NCBI GenBank assembly: GCA_017472695.1
Contig: JAFUOQ010000018.1
Span: 1-64,000, forward strand
Source: Clostridia bacterium
GTDB taxonomy: Bacteria; Bacillota; Clostridia; Oscillospirales; CAG-272
Direction: 5' to 3'
DNA length: 64,000 nt
The translations under genes were made by a program, and so were the position numbers. This document shows positions 7,081 through 14,371 of this stretch, piece after piece; position 1 is the stretch's first letter; every line of letters begins with the position of its first letter. The notes beneath the pieces are model-generated. The model was not told the DNA's origin. It saw only the letters and a program-made list of their open reading frames with translations, and ran no database searches.

Positions 7081-7683
7081 TTAGTCGCCTATTTCATATC
7101 CGTATGATTTCATTTTTTTGCAGGCTTCTTTAAAACCGTTTTCGTCCCCTACTTGGAAACAAGCTACTCCTTGTTTGCATACATATTGACGGAATGATGT
7201 TGTATCTCCGTTGCCAACAAAGTTTTGCGTTAATTCAATATAGATGCCCTTTTTCATTTTTTCTCTCAATATTTGTGAAAAATCAAGGGCTTGGCTTGAA
7301 TATTCTATCCAAGTTGGATATTCATATCGTGTTATCTTTCCATTTTTGGTTTCGTGTTGTACGAACTTTACGAGCTTGCATTCGTTTATTTGTATGTAAT
7401 CAAACAAGGAGTAGTCCTCTATCTCTTCTTTAAGTATAACACCGGTATAGGAAACCTTACAAGCATAGCCATTTTCAGGTGCAAAATCAAAAAGCTCGTC
7501 AATGCTTATCCCGAAAAAGTTGGCAATTTTAGGAATTAAAGATATTTCGGGATAGCCTTGTCCTCTCTCCCATTTAGAAACAGTAGCCTTTGTAACATAC
7601 AAATTACTTGCCAATTCTTCTTGCGTTAAACCCATAACAATTCTGTTGTGTTTTATAACAGCAGCCATATTTATTTTTTCCAT
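7081..7683 (-). CDS. XRE family transcriptional repressor of the mobile element
   Basis: The 200-residue protein has an N-terminal helix-turn-helix (about 6-65, with RIVMGLTQEELA, VTKATVSKWERGQGYP and LFGI-like elements) and an unrecognised C-terminal domain of about 130 residues. I chose the ATG at 7683 because GGGGGA lies 7 bases before it; an in-frame TTG at 7689 is too close to that site. The gene faces away from the Rep gene. Its consensus promoter and the Rep promoter face each other across a 45-base gap with an inverted repeat, the usual layout for a repressor controlling element replication. Confidence 0.82.
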   Translation of the reverse strand: MEKINMAAVIKHNRIVMGLTQEELASNLYVTKATVSKWERGQGYPEISLIPKIANFFGISIDELFDFAPENGYACKVSYTGVILKEEIEDYSLFDYIQINECKLVKFVQHETKNGKITRYEYPTWIEYSSQALDFSQILREKMKKGIYIELTQNFVGNGDTTSFRQYVCKQGVACFQVGDENGFKEACKKMKSYGYEIGD

Positions 7684-7713
7684 AATCAAATCCCCCTTTC
7701 CTGTTACACCCTT

Positions 7714-7742
7714 ATTTTATCACGCTTTTCAGCCTTTGTCAA
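7714..7742 (-). promoter_or_regulatory. Sigma-A promoter of the XRE gene
   Basis: On the minus strand TTGACA (7742-7737), 17-base spacer, TAAAAT (7719-7714). Confidence 0.8.
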
Positions 7743-7748
7743 TCGACT

Positions 7749-7767
7749 GTTTATTGATTTGGTAAAC
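7749..7767. promoter_or_regulatory. Candidate operator between divergent promoters
   Basis: The inverted repeat GTTTA-N9-TAAAC is centred between the -35 boxes of the two divergent promoters, where a bound XRE dimer could block both. Confidence 0.4.
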
Positions 7768-7787
7768 GATATTGATACTTGCACCCC

Positions 7788-7816
7788 TTGACAAGTCTTT
7801 TTGGGTGGGATATAAT
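7788..7816 (+). promoter_or_regulatory. Consensus promoter of the Rep-recombinase unit
   Basis: TTGACA (7788-7793), exactly 17 bases, TATAAT (7811-7816): a perfect sigma-A consensus. It leaves an untranslated leader of about 230 bases before the first ORF. Confidence 0.88.
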
Positions 7817-7919
7817 AAGAGGGACAAGGCGTCCCAAAAAGATGTTTTGTCAAGAAAATTGAATAAAAATATTTGTGTGAAATAGTTTAGTTTAAGTAAT
7901 AGTTAGTTAGTATATGCAA

Positions 7920-8023
7920 GTTCGCACGCAGTAAAAAATGGTGGAACTCAATGGGCATAATACAAGGAAATCACAATTTTAGTGATAGCCTGTATTATGC
8001 CCATTTTTGTTTTTTCTAGCGAT
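7920..8023 (+). other. Structured leader with 14-bp perfect hairpin upstream of Rep
   Basis: A small bulged hairpin (GTTC/GAAC ends, about 7920-7949) is followed by ATGGGCATAATACA (7951-7964), exactly complementary to 7991-8004. An inner ATCAC/GTGAT pairing and a T-rich run (8004-8017) complete it. It could be an attenuator that limits Rep expression, a regulatory RNA target, or part of the replication origin; the U-run favours termination. Confidence 0.55.
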
Positions 8024-8055
8024 TTACAGCCATTTCATACAGGAAAGGAGGATTT

Positions 8056-8202
8056 TTGAACAAAGAAATTACAATTGCAAGTGTTGGCAATGAACACATT
8101 GAAAAGCTTTTAAGTGAGGAAAGGGGCTTATTCTATACTCTGCTTGAAAGAATTACGGAGCTTCATTCCCAATCACTTGCAGAAAAGAAAGGAGGTGAAT
8201 AA
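8056..8202 (+). CDS. Small 48-residue protein preceding Rep
   Basis: A TTG-started ORF of 48 codons with a strong ribosome-binding site (GGAAAGGAGG) seven bases upstream. The product is charged and probably helical (HIEKLLSEERGLFYTLLERI segment). Its end supplies the GGAGGTGAATAAG that serves as ribosome-binding site for Rep 3 bases later, so the two are coupled. The family is not recognised. The position suggests an accessory or copy-control factor, without further evidence. Confidence 0.55.
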   Translation: MNKEITIASVGNEHIEKLLSEERGLFYTLLERITELHSQSLAEKKGGE

Positions 8203-8205
8203 GAA

Positions 8206-9096
8206 TTGTCTTATCACAATGCAAAGGTGTATTCTGACGGAAGTCATCACATAGCAATACCCAAATCTAACACCAAAAGCAAAAGTGAGAAGAAAAGTAA
8301 AGTAAGTACAGTAGAGGAAATTGAATTAAAAGAAAAATTTGAACAAGCGTATGCAGAAACGAAAAGTAAAGGATATAAGCAAAAGTCCAAAGAAATATTA
8401 GATATAGTCGCACCTAATTTTGAAGATAAAGAAAAAGCAGAAGAATTTGTTAATGTAAATATGGAACGGAAGAAAAGAAACAAAATTGAAAGGGACAAGC
8501 GACTATCAAGAAAGCTATATACAAATGATTGGAATTATTTTGTAACATTTACTTATGATGATAAATTACATACGGAAGAAAGTTTTATGCAAGGAATAAA
8601 TAATTTTTTAAAACACGCAGTTTACAGAAAAAAGTGGAAATATATCGGTGTTTGGGAAAGAGGAAACAAAACAAACAGACTACATTTTCACGGTATATTC
8701 TACATACCTGAGGGGCAAATGATAGGTGAATTGTTTGAAAAAAGGGACTATGATTTAAGGAGTCATAAAATGCGTACCACAATACAGAACACGCATTTAA
8801 ATAAAAGATTTGGAAGAAGCGACTTTGAAAAGATAACACACAGGGATGTTCTTCAAAGCTCTTTGGCATATATGAAGAAATATATTACCAAGCAAGGTGG
8901 AAAGCTCGTTATATCGAGAAATGTGCCAACCTACTACATTACCGACATTTTGGATGAAGATATAGCTTGTAAGTATAGCGACAAGGAAGAAGATAACCGA
9001 GTGATATTATTTGATAATAGTAGTTGTTTTAACGAAGGAGTTTATGTAGGTAAATTATGTGCAGAAACAAAAGAAAAATTAAAAAAGGCGAATTAG
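8206..9096 (+). CDS. HUH-type rolling-circle replication initiator (Rep)
   Basis: The 296-residue protein has the three motifs of rolling-circle initiators: a strand FVTFTYDD (about 112-119), the metal-binding HUH motif RLHFHGIFYI (about 159-168), and a tyrosine pair in YMKKYITKQGG (about 222-232). It most resembles inovirus/G2P-like replication proteins. Such enzymes nick one strand at an origin and stay covalently bound by tyrosine. The N-terminal 100 residues are lysine-rich. The start is TTG, chosen because GGAGGTG lies eight bases upstream. A large serine recombinase follows after a 150-base palindrome, so the element can probably both excise/integrate and replicate as a circle. Confidence 0.8.
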   Translation: MSYHNAKVYSDGSHHIAIPKSNTKSKSEKKSKVSTVEEIELKEKFEQAYAETKSKGYKQKSKEILDIVAPNFEDKEKAEEFVNVNMERKKRNKIERDKRLSRKLYTNDWNYFVTFTYDDKLHTEESFMQGINNFLKHAVYRKKWKYIGVWERGNKTNRLHFHGIFYIPEGQMIGELFEKRDYDLRSHKMRTTIQNTHLNKRFGRSDFEKITHRDVLQSSLAYMKKYITKQGGKLVISRNVPTYYITDILDEDIACKYSDKEEDNRVILFDNSSCFNEGVYVGKLCAETKEKLKKAN

Positions 9097-9107
9097 TGTT
9101 AATTTCT

Positions 9108-9256
9108 CTTTCGCCCGGTGGAGACTAAACGAAATCGCCATTTCTGTCAAGGGAAAAATATATTGTTAGGCTTTGAAATATTAGGCATTTAACCAATATA
9201 TTTTTTCTTACCCTTGACATCTCTGTCAATTCCGTTTTTTGCGTCTCCGTCGAAAG
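9108..9256. repeat. 150-bp imperfect palindrome between Rep and recombinase
   Basis: Nested complementary arms: CTTTCG (9108-9113)/CGAAAG (9251-9256), GGAGAC (9120-9125)/GTCTCC (9243-9248), and a longer inner pair TGTCAAGGG...ATATATTG (from 9145)/CAATATAT...CCCTTGACA (to 9219). The whole region can form a cruciform or a folded single strand. In rolling-circle replicons such structures mark double- or single-strand origins; that role is inference. Confidence 0.65.
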
Positions 9257-9296
9257 ACAAATTAAAAAAAGAAAAATTGAAAAGGAGATTCAAAAA

Positions 9297-10787
9297 ATGG
9301 AAAAAATCAATCATCAATCGAATCAGTTGAAAACAGCTGTAATTTATGCTCGTTATTCAAGTGAAAATCAAAACGAACAATCAATTGACGGTCAATTGAG
9401 AGTGTGTCAAGAATTTGCAAAGCAAAACAATATAATCATTCTTGATACATATATTGACAGAGCAATGACAGGAACAAATGACAATCGCCCTGCATTTAGA
9501 CAAATGTTAGAGGATTGCAAGAAAAAGCAATGGAATTATGTACTCGTTTACAAGCTTGATAGATTTTCAAGAAACAAATACGAGTCAGCCATTCATAAGC
9601 ATACACTTAAAGAAAACGGTGTAAAGGTAAAATCTGCTACTGAAATGATACCAGACTCCCCAGAGGGCATACTCATTGAAGCTATACACGAGGGATATGC
9701 CGAGTATTATTCAGCAGAATTATCACAAAAAGTCCGTCGTGGAATGAATGAAACAAGATTAAAAGGTAATTTCACAGGTGGATATGTACCTTATGGCTAT
9801 GTAATCGTGAATAAAAAGGTAACTATTGATGAAGAAAAAGCAGAAGTAGTACGCTTTATTTACAAGCAATATTCATTAGGTGTATATGTAAAAGACATAA
9901 TGAATACCTTAAATGCAAAGGGAATATACAACAGAGGTAAGCCATTTGCAAGAAATACTGTTTACAAAATCTTGAAAACAGAAAAATATTCAGGTATATA
10001 TAGATACAAAGGACAGGTGTTTACAAATATCTATCCTCAAATTGTACCAACCGATATTTTTGAAATAGTTCGTGGCAAAATGGAAAAGAACAAAAAAGGC
10101 TCTCGTAGTGCCGATATTGTATATGTATTTAGACACAAAGCATTCTGTGGCAAATGTGGTCAGCCAATAAGTGCAGAATGTGGAACATCTTGTACAGGTG
10201 ACAAAAGAAGATACTACAAATGCTACGGAAGAAAAAATCGTAATGGTTGTAAGCAAGAGGTATTTACAAAAGAGCTTTTAGAAGAAACTATTCTTGATAC
10301 TATGATGAAAGAGCTTAAAAAGCCACAGGTTATGAATAGGATAATTAAAGGCATACTTGAAATGCAAGAAAAGAATTACCTTGAAAATGCAACTCTCAAA
10401 AGATTAACAAGTGAAAAGAAAAAAGTAGAAAAATCACTTGAAAATTTGGTAACTGCTATTGAAAATGGTGTTGTATCAAATACCACTAATAGAAGATTAC
10501 ACGAGCTTGAAACAAAATTAAGTGAGCTTGAAGAAAAGATTATCATAGAAGAAAGCAAAGCATATAAAATGATAACCGAAGAAGAAATACGAGCATTTTA
10601 TGAAATGGCTATCAAATTTGAAGCACAAGCAATGATTTCAATATTGATAGAGAAAATTGTAATAACCGATAGAGATATTGTGATATATTACAACAAACCG
10701 AATAGCAACATTAGTCCTGACGAAAGTCAGGGCTTTTGCTTTTTAGAAATAGAAAGAAACGGATTTACAATAGAAATGTATATTTGA
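9297..10787 (+). CDS. Large serine recombinase (site-specific integrase)
   Basis: The 496-residue protein begins with a resolvase-type catalytic domain (about 13-155): YARYSSENQ carries the nucleophilic serine (S21), followed by IDGQ and the arginine-rich DRFSRN motif. The recombinase domain (about 165-270, GYVPYGY...) and a zinc ribbon (four cysteines, CGKCG...YYKCYG...GC, about 281-315) follow, then a coiled coil (about 355-430). This is the standard large serine integrase plan. It would integrate and excise the element between attB and attP. It has a good GGAG site and lies directly after the palindrome downstream of Rep. Confidence 0.92.
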   Translation: MEKINHQSNQLKTAVIYARYSSENQNEQSIDGQLRVCQEFAKQNNIIILDTYIDRAMTGTNDNRPAFRQMLEDCKKKQWNYVLVYKLDRFSRNKYESAIHKHTLKENGVKVKSATEMIPDSPEGILIEAIHEGYAEYYSAELSQKVRRGMNETRLKGNFTGGYVPYGYVIVNKKVTIDEEKAEVVRFIYKQYSLGVYVKDIMNTLNAKGIYNRGKPFARNTVYKILKTEKYSGIYRYKGQVFTNIYPQIVPTDIFEIVRGKMEKNKKGSRSADIVYVFRHKAFCGKCGQPISAECGTSCTGDKRRYYKCYGRKNRNGCKQEVFTKELLEETILDTMMKELKKPQVMNRIIKGILEMQEKNYLENATLKRLTSEKKKVEKSLENLVTAIENGVVSNTTNRRLHELETKLSELEEKIIIEESKAYKMITEEEIRAFYEMAIKFEAQAMISILIEKIVITDRDIVIYYNKPNSNISPDESQGFCFLEIERNGFTIEMYI

Positions 10788-10820
10788 CAAAAATAAAAGT
10801 AGCATTTATTCCACGGAACA

Positions 10821-10942
10821 ATTGACAAGAGCCTCGTAGGGGCGTGGTTGTAAGGCATAAAAGAGCCAAGACAACACCCCTTCGGGGCTTTTGCTTGCCT
10901 TTCGGCGTGAAATAGCCTACCACACCCCATACTCTTGTCAAT
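10821..10942. repeat. Palindromic region after the recombinase
   Basis: ATTGACAAGAG (10821-10831) is exactly complementary to 10932-10942. Inside, GGGGCGTGGT pairs with ACCACACCCC near the outer ends and a CCCCTTCGGGG hairpin sits in the centre. It repeats the TTGACAAG motif seen at the promoter and the other palindrome. It may be the element's right-end structure, origin or attachment region. Confidence 0.55.
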
Positions 10943-11095
10943 CGTCTTTCGCGGCATAAAAGCCACTTTTAAGCATAAATTAAATCGCACTATTAGGAAA
11001 TTAAGCAAACAAAAAACAGGGCAAAAACCCTGTCAAAATCGCTTTATATTAGAAATTTGAACACCACGAAAAGCCTAAAAATAGGCATAAGAAAA
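10943..11095. other. Non-coding spacer with a small terminator hairpin
   Basis: No gene is visible. A CAGGG-CAAAAA-CCCTG hairpin lies at about 11015-11032, and a GCCTAAAAATAGGC hairpin near 11072. The right boundary of the mobile element may fall here, but no attachment duplication could be fixed. Confidence 0.4.
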
Positions 11096-11125
11096 GACCA
11101 AAACCGAATTAGTTCGATTTTGGTC
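11096..11125 (-). terminator. Terminator of tRNA-Ser
   Basis: GACCAAAA and TTTTGGTC pair around a short loop, six bases beyond the tRNA 3' end, with TCTTTTC following on the minus strand. The tRNA-end-then-terminator order is copied in repeat units A-C. Confidence 0.7.
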
Positions 11126-11130
11126 TCACT

Positions 11131-11221
11131 TGGCGGAGAATCAGAGATTCGAACTCTGGAACCCTGTTACAGGTTACACGATTTCCAATCGTGCGCCCTC
11201 GACCAACTAGGCGAATTCTCC
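11131..11221 (-). tRNA. tRNA-Ser (anticodon GGA)
   Basis: The minus strand folds as a complete type II tRNA: acceptor stem GGAGAAT/ATTCTCC, D-arm, anticodon stem CACGA/TCGTG around TTGGAAA (anticodon GGA, serine codons UCC/UCU), a long variable arm (AACCTGTAACAGGGTT), T-arm with GTTCGAATC, discriminator G and encoded CCA. It borders the accessory block, a common insertion site for mobile elements. Confidence 0.95.
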
Positions 11222-11263
11222 ACATATATTAAATTTAAATGAAAGCAAATTTTTGCAAAATTT

Positions 11264-11417
11264 GAGATTCGAACAGCTGTGCTACGCTACGCACACTTTC
11301 GACTGCGCAATCAACTCTCGCAAAAGCTCGGTTTCTTGCAGTCTCAATGCGTCTGGAACCCTGTTACAGGTTACACGATTTCTGGGTAGTGCGCCCTCGC
11401 GCCTCAGACGAATTCTG
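11264..11417 (-). pseudogene. Broken second tRNA-Ser copy with 78-base insertion
   Basis: Plus-strand GAGATTCGAAC (11264-11274) and CTGGAACCCTGTTACAGG... (11353-11382) match the T-arm and variable/anticodon part of the neighbouring tRNA-Ser. They are separated by a 78-base insert (11275-11352). The anticodon loop is replaced (TGGGTAGT), and the D-arm/acceptor side survives only as GCGCCCTCG and GACGAATTCTGC. It cannot form a working tRNA. Confidence 0.75.
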
Positions 11418-11511
11418 CATATATGTTAAGTTTTCTGTATTGCTAGACAAGTATAACATATCTTTTTTCAAAAATCAAGCCTTTTTCAATTTTTATTTTT
11501 CATTTTATTCT

Positions 11512-11540
11512 TTGACACTGGAGAAACTATGTGCTAGAAT
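11512..11540 (+). promoter_or_regulatory. Strong sigma-A promoter before a lipoprotein remnant
   Basis: TTGACA (11512-11517), 17-base spacer, TAGAAT (11535-11540). Confidence 0.7.
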
Positions 11541-11580
11541 AAAACTAGCGATTAAAAAAAGACTAATTATAGGGGCAAAA

Positions 11581-11712
11581 ATAAAAAAGCTTATTATAAT
11601 ATTGCTATCGATTATTTTGATGCCAACAATAATCGCTTGTTCAAATAATTCTGAAGAAAATGATGTTAATATGACAGTAATAGCAAACTCAATACATAAT
11701 CCAATGAAATAA
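11581..11712 (+). pseudogene. Truncated lipoprotein-like ORF with lost start codon
   Basis: The frame encodes a KKLIIILLS-type hydrophobic stretch and a lipobox-like TIIAC, then about 25 residues to a stop. The expected start position, seven bases after AGGGG, is ATA rather than ATG. Promoter, ribosome-binding site and signal peptide are intact, but the start codon and most of the body are missing. It may be a remnant of a lipoprotein like the one at 2701-3180. Confidence 0.5.
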
Positions 11713-11760
11713 ATAACTGAAAAATGGGATGCTTTTTTGGTACATTATGCCTAAATATGG

Positions 11761-11789
11761 TTGATTTTTCAATTTGCTTGTGATAAAAT
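11761..11789 (+). promoter_or_regulatory. Sigma-A promoter of the GDPD gene
   Basis: TTGATT (11761-11766), 17-base spacer, TAAAAT (11784-11789), about 26 bases before the start. Confidence 0.72.
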
Positions 11790-11815
11790 CAAAGCATAAA
11801 CAAAGGAGAATTATT

Positions 11816-12646
11816 ATGGACTTTACAAAAAGCATTTTTGAAAACAGAAAAGAACTAAATAAACCTTTTTTGGCAGCACATCGTGGTGTTTGTGGGGCAA
11901 ATATACCTTGCAATACGCTCGCTGCATACAAAATAGCTACTGATCTTGGCGCTGATGTCGTTGAAATAGATGTTTCAAAAACCAAGGACGGCAAATTCTA
12001 TGTGTTTCACCCTTGGATGGAGCCAGTATTTTTAAAAAGCAAATATATTTGTGATATGACAGCAGAGGAGCTTGAAAACGAGCGTTTGGTTAACCAAGAT
12101 AGCGTAAAAACTAGCTATAAAGTGCCAACTCTCGGCGAGGCTTTATCATTTTTAAAGGGCAAGGCATATATAAATGTTGACAAATTCTGGACTGACGTTG
12201 AGGGCATAACAGCTGAAATACGCAAGGCGGGCGTAGAGAAGCAGGTAATTGTAAAAACTAATGTTGACGAAAAGAGCCTTGAAGCAGTAGAGAAATACGC
12301 GCCCGACCTTATGTTTGTTCCGCTTGTTAGAAGCAAGGACGATATAACAGAATCACTTTTGAAAAGAAATATAAATCTAATAGGCGTTGAGGTTCTGTTT
12401 AAAAGCGATACTGAAGAATGCATAAGCGACAAATACATAAAATCAATGCACGATAAGGGCTTGCTTATTTGGGCAAACTCCATTATATACAATGAAAACG
12501 ATATTATTAATGGTTATCATAGCGACGATATTTCCTTGACTGATTCACCAGACAAGGGATGGGGATGGTTAATTGATAAAAATGTTGACTTCATTCAAAC
12601 TGACTGGCTCTTGATGCTACAAAACTATATCAAATCAAGAAAATAA
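11816..12646 (+). CDS. Glycerophosphodiester phosphodiesterase family protein
   Basis: The 276-residue protein has the GDPD signature: HRG (22-24), a conserved Asn (33), EID (50-52) with metal-binding acidic residues, and FHP (64-66). The enzyme hydrolyses glycerophosphodiesters to glycerol-3-phosphate and an alcohol. No signal peptide is seen, so it is probably cytoplasmic. The ATG at 11816 was chosen because AAGGAG sits just upstream; a longer frame to 11774 would overlap the promoter. A two-way terminator separates it from the convergent HAD gene. Confidence 0.85.
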   Translation: MDFTKSIFENRKELNKPFLAAHRGVCGANIPCNTLAAYKIATDLGADVVEIDVSKTKDGKFYVFHPWMEPVFLKSKYICDMTAEELENERLVNQDSVKTSYKVPTLGEALSFLKGKAYINVDKFWTDVEGITAEIRKAGVEKQVIVKTNVDEKSLEAVEKYAPDLMFVPLVRSKDDITESLLKRNINLIGVEVLFKSDTEECISDKYIKSMHDKGLLIWANSIIYNENDIINGYHSDDISLTDSPDKGWGWLIDKNVDFIQTDWLLMLQNYIKSRK

Positions 12647-12654
12647 TAAAAAAT

Positions 12655-12688
12655 ACCGAGGAGTGTCTAAAAAGCACTCCTCGGTTTT
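12655..12688. terminator. Bidirectional terminator between convergent genes
   Basis: ACCGAGGAGTG and CACTCCTCGGT pair around TCTAAAAAG, with A-rich and T-rich flanks. Confidence 0.85.
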
Positions 12689-12691
12689 GAG

Positions 12692-13303
12692 TTATTTACT
12701 TAAGATTTTATCTAAATATTTCTTTAATTTTTCTGAATCCCCATCAAAAACGTAGCCCTGTATTCCATAAGCGATAGCGCCCTCAATATTTTCTATTCTA
12801 TCGTCAACAAATATCGCTTCACTAGGAGTAATATCATATTTTTTGCAGATATGCTCAAAGATTTCACGGCTCGGTTTTACAATCCCAATAGGCGCTGACA
12901 TAACAAGACCATCAAGCTTCTTTAAAATTGGAATTTCAGGCGAGTGAATTGCAAAGTAGTTGGAAATATTGGAAAGAAGAAAAAGTCGCACCCCGTGTTT
13001 GCTTTTCAGGTGAGAAAGAAGCTCGCTCATACCATCTATTTCAGGTATATTATACACCCAATTGTAGTATATTTTGTCAGCCACGTCCCACAGCCTTTCG
13101 GGGAGTCTAGCCTTGATTAAGCTCATTGTCTCCTCGTTTGAAATAGTTCCCTTGTCAAGTCTATCCCAGTAAAGACGGTCAAATACAACCTTCTCAAGCA
13201 GAGCCTTGTCCTCAGCATCCTCTACGTAAACACCAACCATATAGCTCGGCTCAAAATGAACAAGCACTTGGCCAAAATCAAATATTACATTTTTTATGCT
13301 CAT
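12692..13303 (-). CDS. HAD superfamily hydrolase (HAD-IA, YihX-like)
   Basis: The 203-residue protein starts with the HAD motif I in its DxG form (FDFGQV, nucleophile D9), and later has LLSNIS (motif II), a KPSREIFEHI lysine (motif III) and VDDRIENI (motif IV). A helical cap lies between motifs I and II. It would be a small-molecule phosphatase. The FDxG variant is seen in the YihX/sugar-phosphatase branch, so a sugar phosphate is plausible. It begins 9 bases after a glycosidase-like gene and is probably in the same operon (15691 down to 12692), which supports a role in sugar metabolism. Confidence 0.82.
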   Translation of the reverse strand: MSIKNVIFDFGQVLVHFEPSYMVGVYVEDAEDKALLEKVVFDRLYWDRLDKGTISNEETMSLIKARLPERLWDVADKIYYNWVYNIPEIDGMSELLSHLKSKHGVRLFLLSNISNYFAIHSPEIPILKKLDGLVMSAPIGIVKPSREIFEHICKKYDITPSEAIFVDDRIENIEGAIAYGIQGYVFDGDSEKLKKYLDKILSK

Positions 13304-13312
13304 TTTTACCTC

Positions 13313-14362
13313 TTATTTCTTTTCTATTAGATACATAAACATTTCTGCTGCGTGCCAAGAGTGAGGAGCGGAGCATTTGTTTTTTGCATATTCCTCGGAT
13401 AAGGGAGCAATCGCATTGTAATCCGCTTCGGAGGCGCAAATCTCCCAGCTCATAGGATATTGAATTTTTAGTAGCTCCTTTGGTATTTCGTCACCATTGA
13501 AGTGATAAACCGCCCACGAAAGATAAGGGTACCATTCATTATATTCATTGTCAAAAGGCGTCTTTGTTTCAACACCTTTCTTGTCCATCCAGAACATTCT
13601 GGCATAAGAATCAAACTCATGAGGGATTTTTATAAAATCGGCTCTAATACCAAGTCTGTCAAATGCTAATCTCAACCACAGGGTCGAGTAAATTTCGTGC
13701 ACTCCGTAGTCTGTCATACCCCTTAAAAGCCCACCATCAGCTATTCTTTCTGCCTCATTGTATATCTCCGCTATAAGTGGGTAATTTTTGTCGACAAAAA
13801 ACGAAAGCACAAAGGCAAGCTGACCTAAATTGTCAGGCTCGCAGTTTCCCTTGTTATTTTTGTCATAAAGATTTTTAACTCCAAGTGCCCAAGGCTTTAT
13901 TAGATGAAGATTTTTTGTCTTTTCAAGGACAAGTGCCATCATAGCACTATCTCTGTACCAAGGCTTTTTGTATGTATAGATATTTGGCACAGGGTTATTA
14001 CCATTAAAGCTAACAAGTATTTCCTGATGTAAAATCCTTAACTGCTCAGGATATTCGTAATCCTCAAAGTCAGGAAGGTTTATGTATTCACTTTTACAAA
14101 GAGTTGAAAGAAGCTTCTTTTCACCATCTGTTATATCATAAATATAAGCACCGAAGGAATCCTCGGAAATTAAAAAGGTTTTCTCGTCACTTGTCCAAAT
14201 CACAACCATGTATCTGTCAAAAAGAAACTTTTCACGCTTGACATCCCACGTGTAAACAACCTCATTTGTCGCGAATTTTATGAGTGAGCCACCCTCTTTA
14301 TAAATAAACTTCTCGCGGTTGCCCATTCCAAAAATATAAAACTGTTTTTCAGGCTTAATCAT
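13313..14362 (-). CDS. Putative six-hairpin glycosidase-like protein
   Basis: The 349-residue protein is not recognised with certainty. A beta-rich N-terminal part (about 1-110) precedes a helical part with a PWYRDSAMMALVL segment near 143-155, of the kind seen in alpha/alpha-toroid glycosidases, and repeated W/Y-rich helices (GVHEIYSTLWLRLAFD, SAPHSWHAAEMFMYL). No signal peptide is present, suggesting action on imported oligosaccharides. It starts 9 bases after the GH39-like gene, so the two probably act on the same substrate. The glycosidase role is inferred from fold texture and context. Confidence 0.5.
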   Translation of the reverse strand: MIKPEKQFYIFGMGNREKFIYKEGGSLIKFATNEVVYTWDVKREKFLFDRYMVVIWTSDEKTFLISEDSFGAYIYDITDGEKKLLSTLCKSEYINLPDFEDYEYPEQLRILHQEILVSFNGNNPVPNIYTYKKPWYRDSAMMALVLEKTKNLHLIKPWALGVKNLYDKNNKGNCEPDNLGQLAFVLSFFVDKNYPLIAEIYNEAERIADGGLLRGMTDYGVHEIYSTLWLRLAFDRLGIRADFIKIPHEFDSYARMFWMDKKGVETKTPFDNEYNEWYPYLSWAVYHFNGDEIPKELLKIQYPMSWEICASEADYNAIAPLSEEYAKNKCSAPHSWHAAEMFMYLIEKK

Positions 14363-14371
14363 ATTTATTCC

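Noticed and set aside
7736..10942. Shared TTGTCAATCG word at 7736 and 10936 as attachment sites
   Set aside because: Ten shared bases are too few and one copy is part of a promoter -35 box, so chance or promoter constraint explains it.
11281..11345. A separate small RNA gene within the broken tRNA
   Set aside because: The insert forms no convincing structure and has no promoter or terminator of its own.
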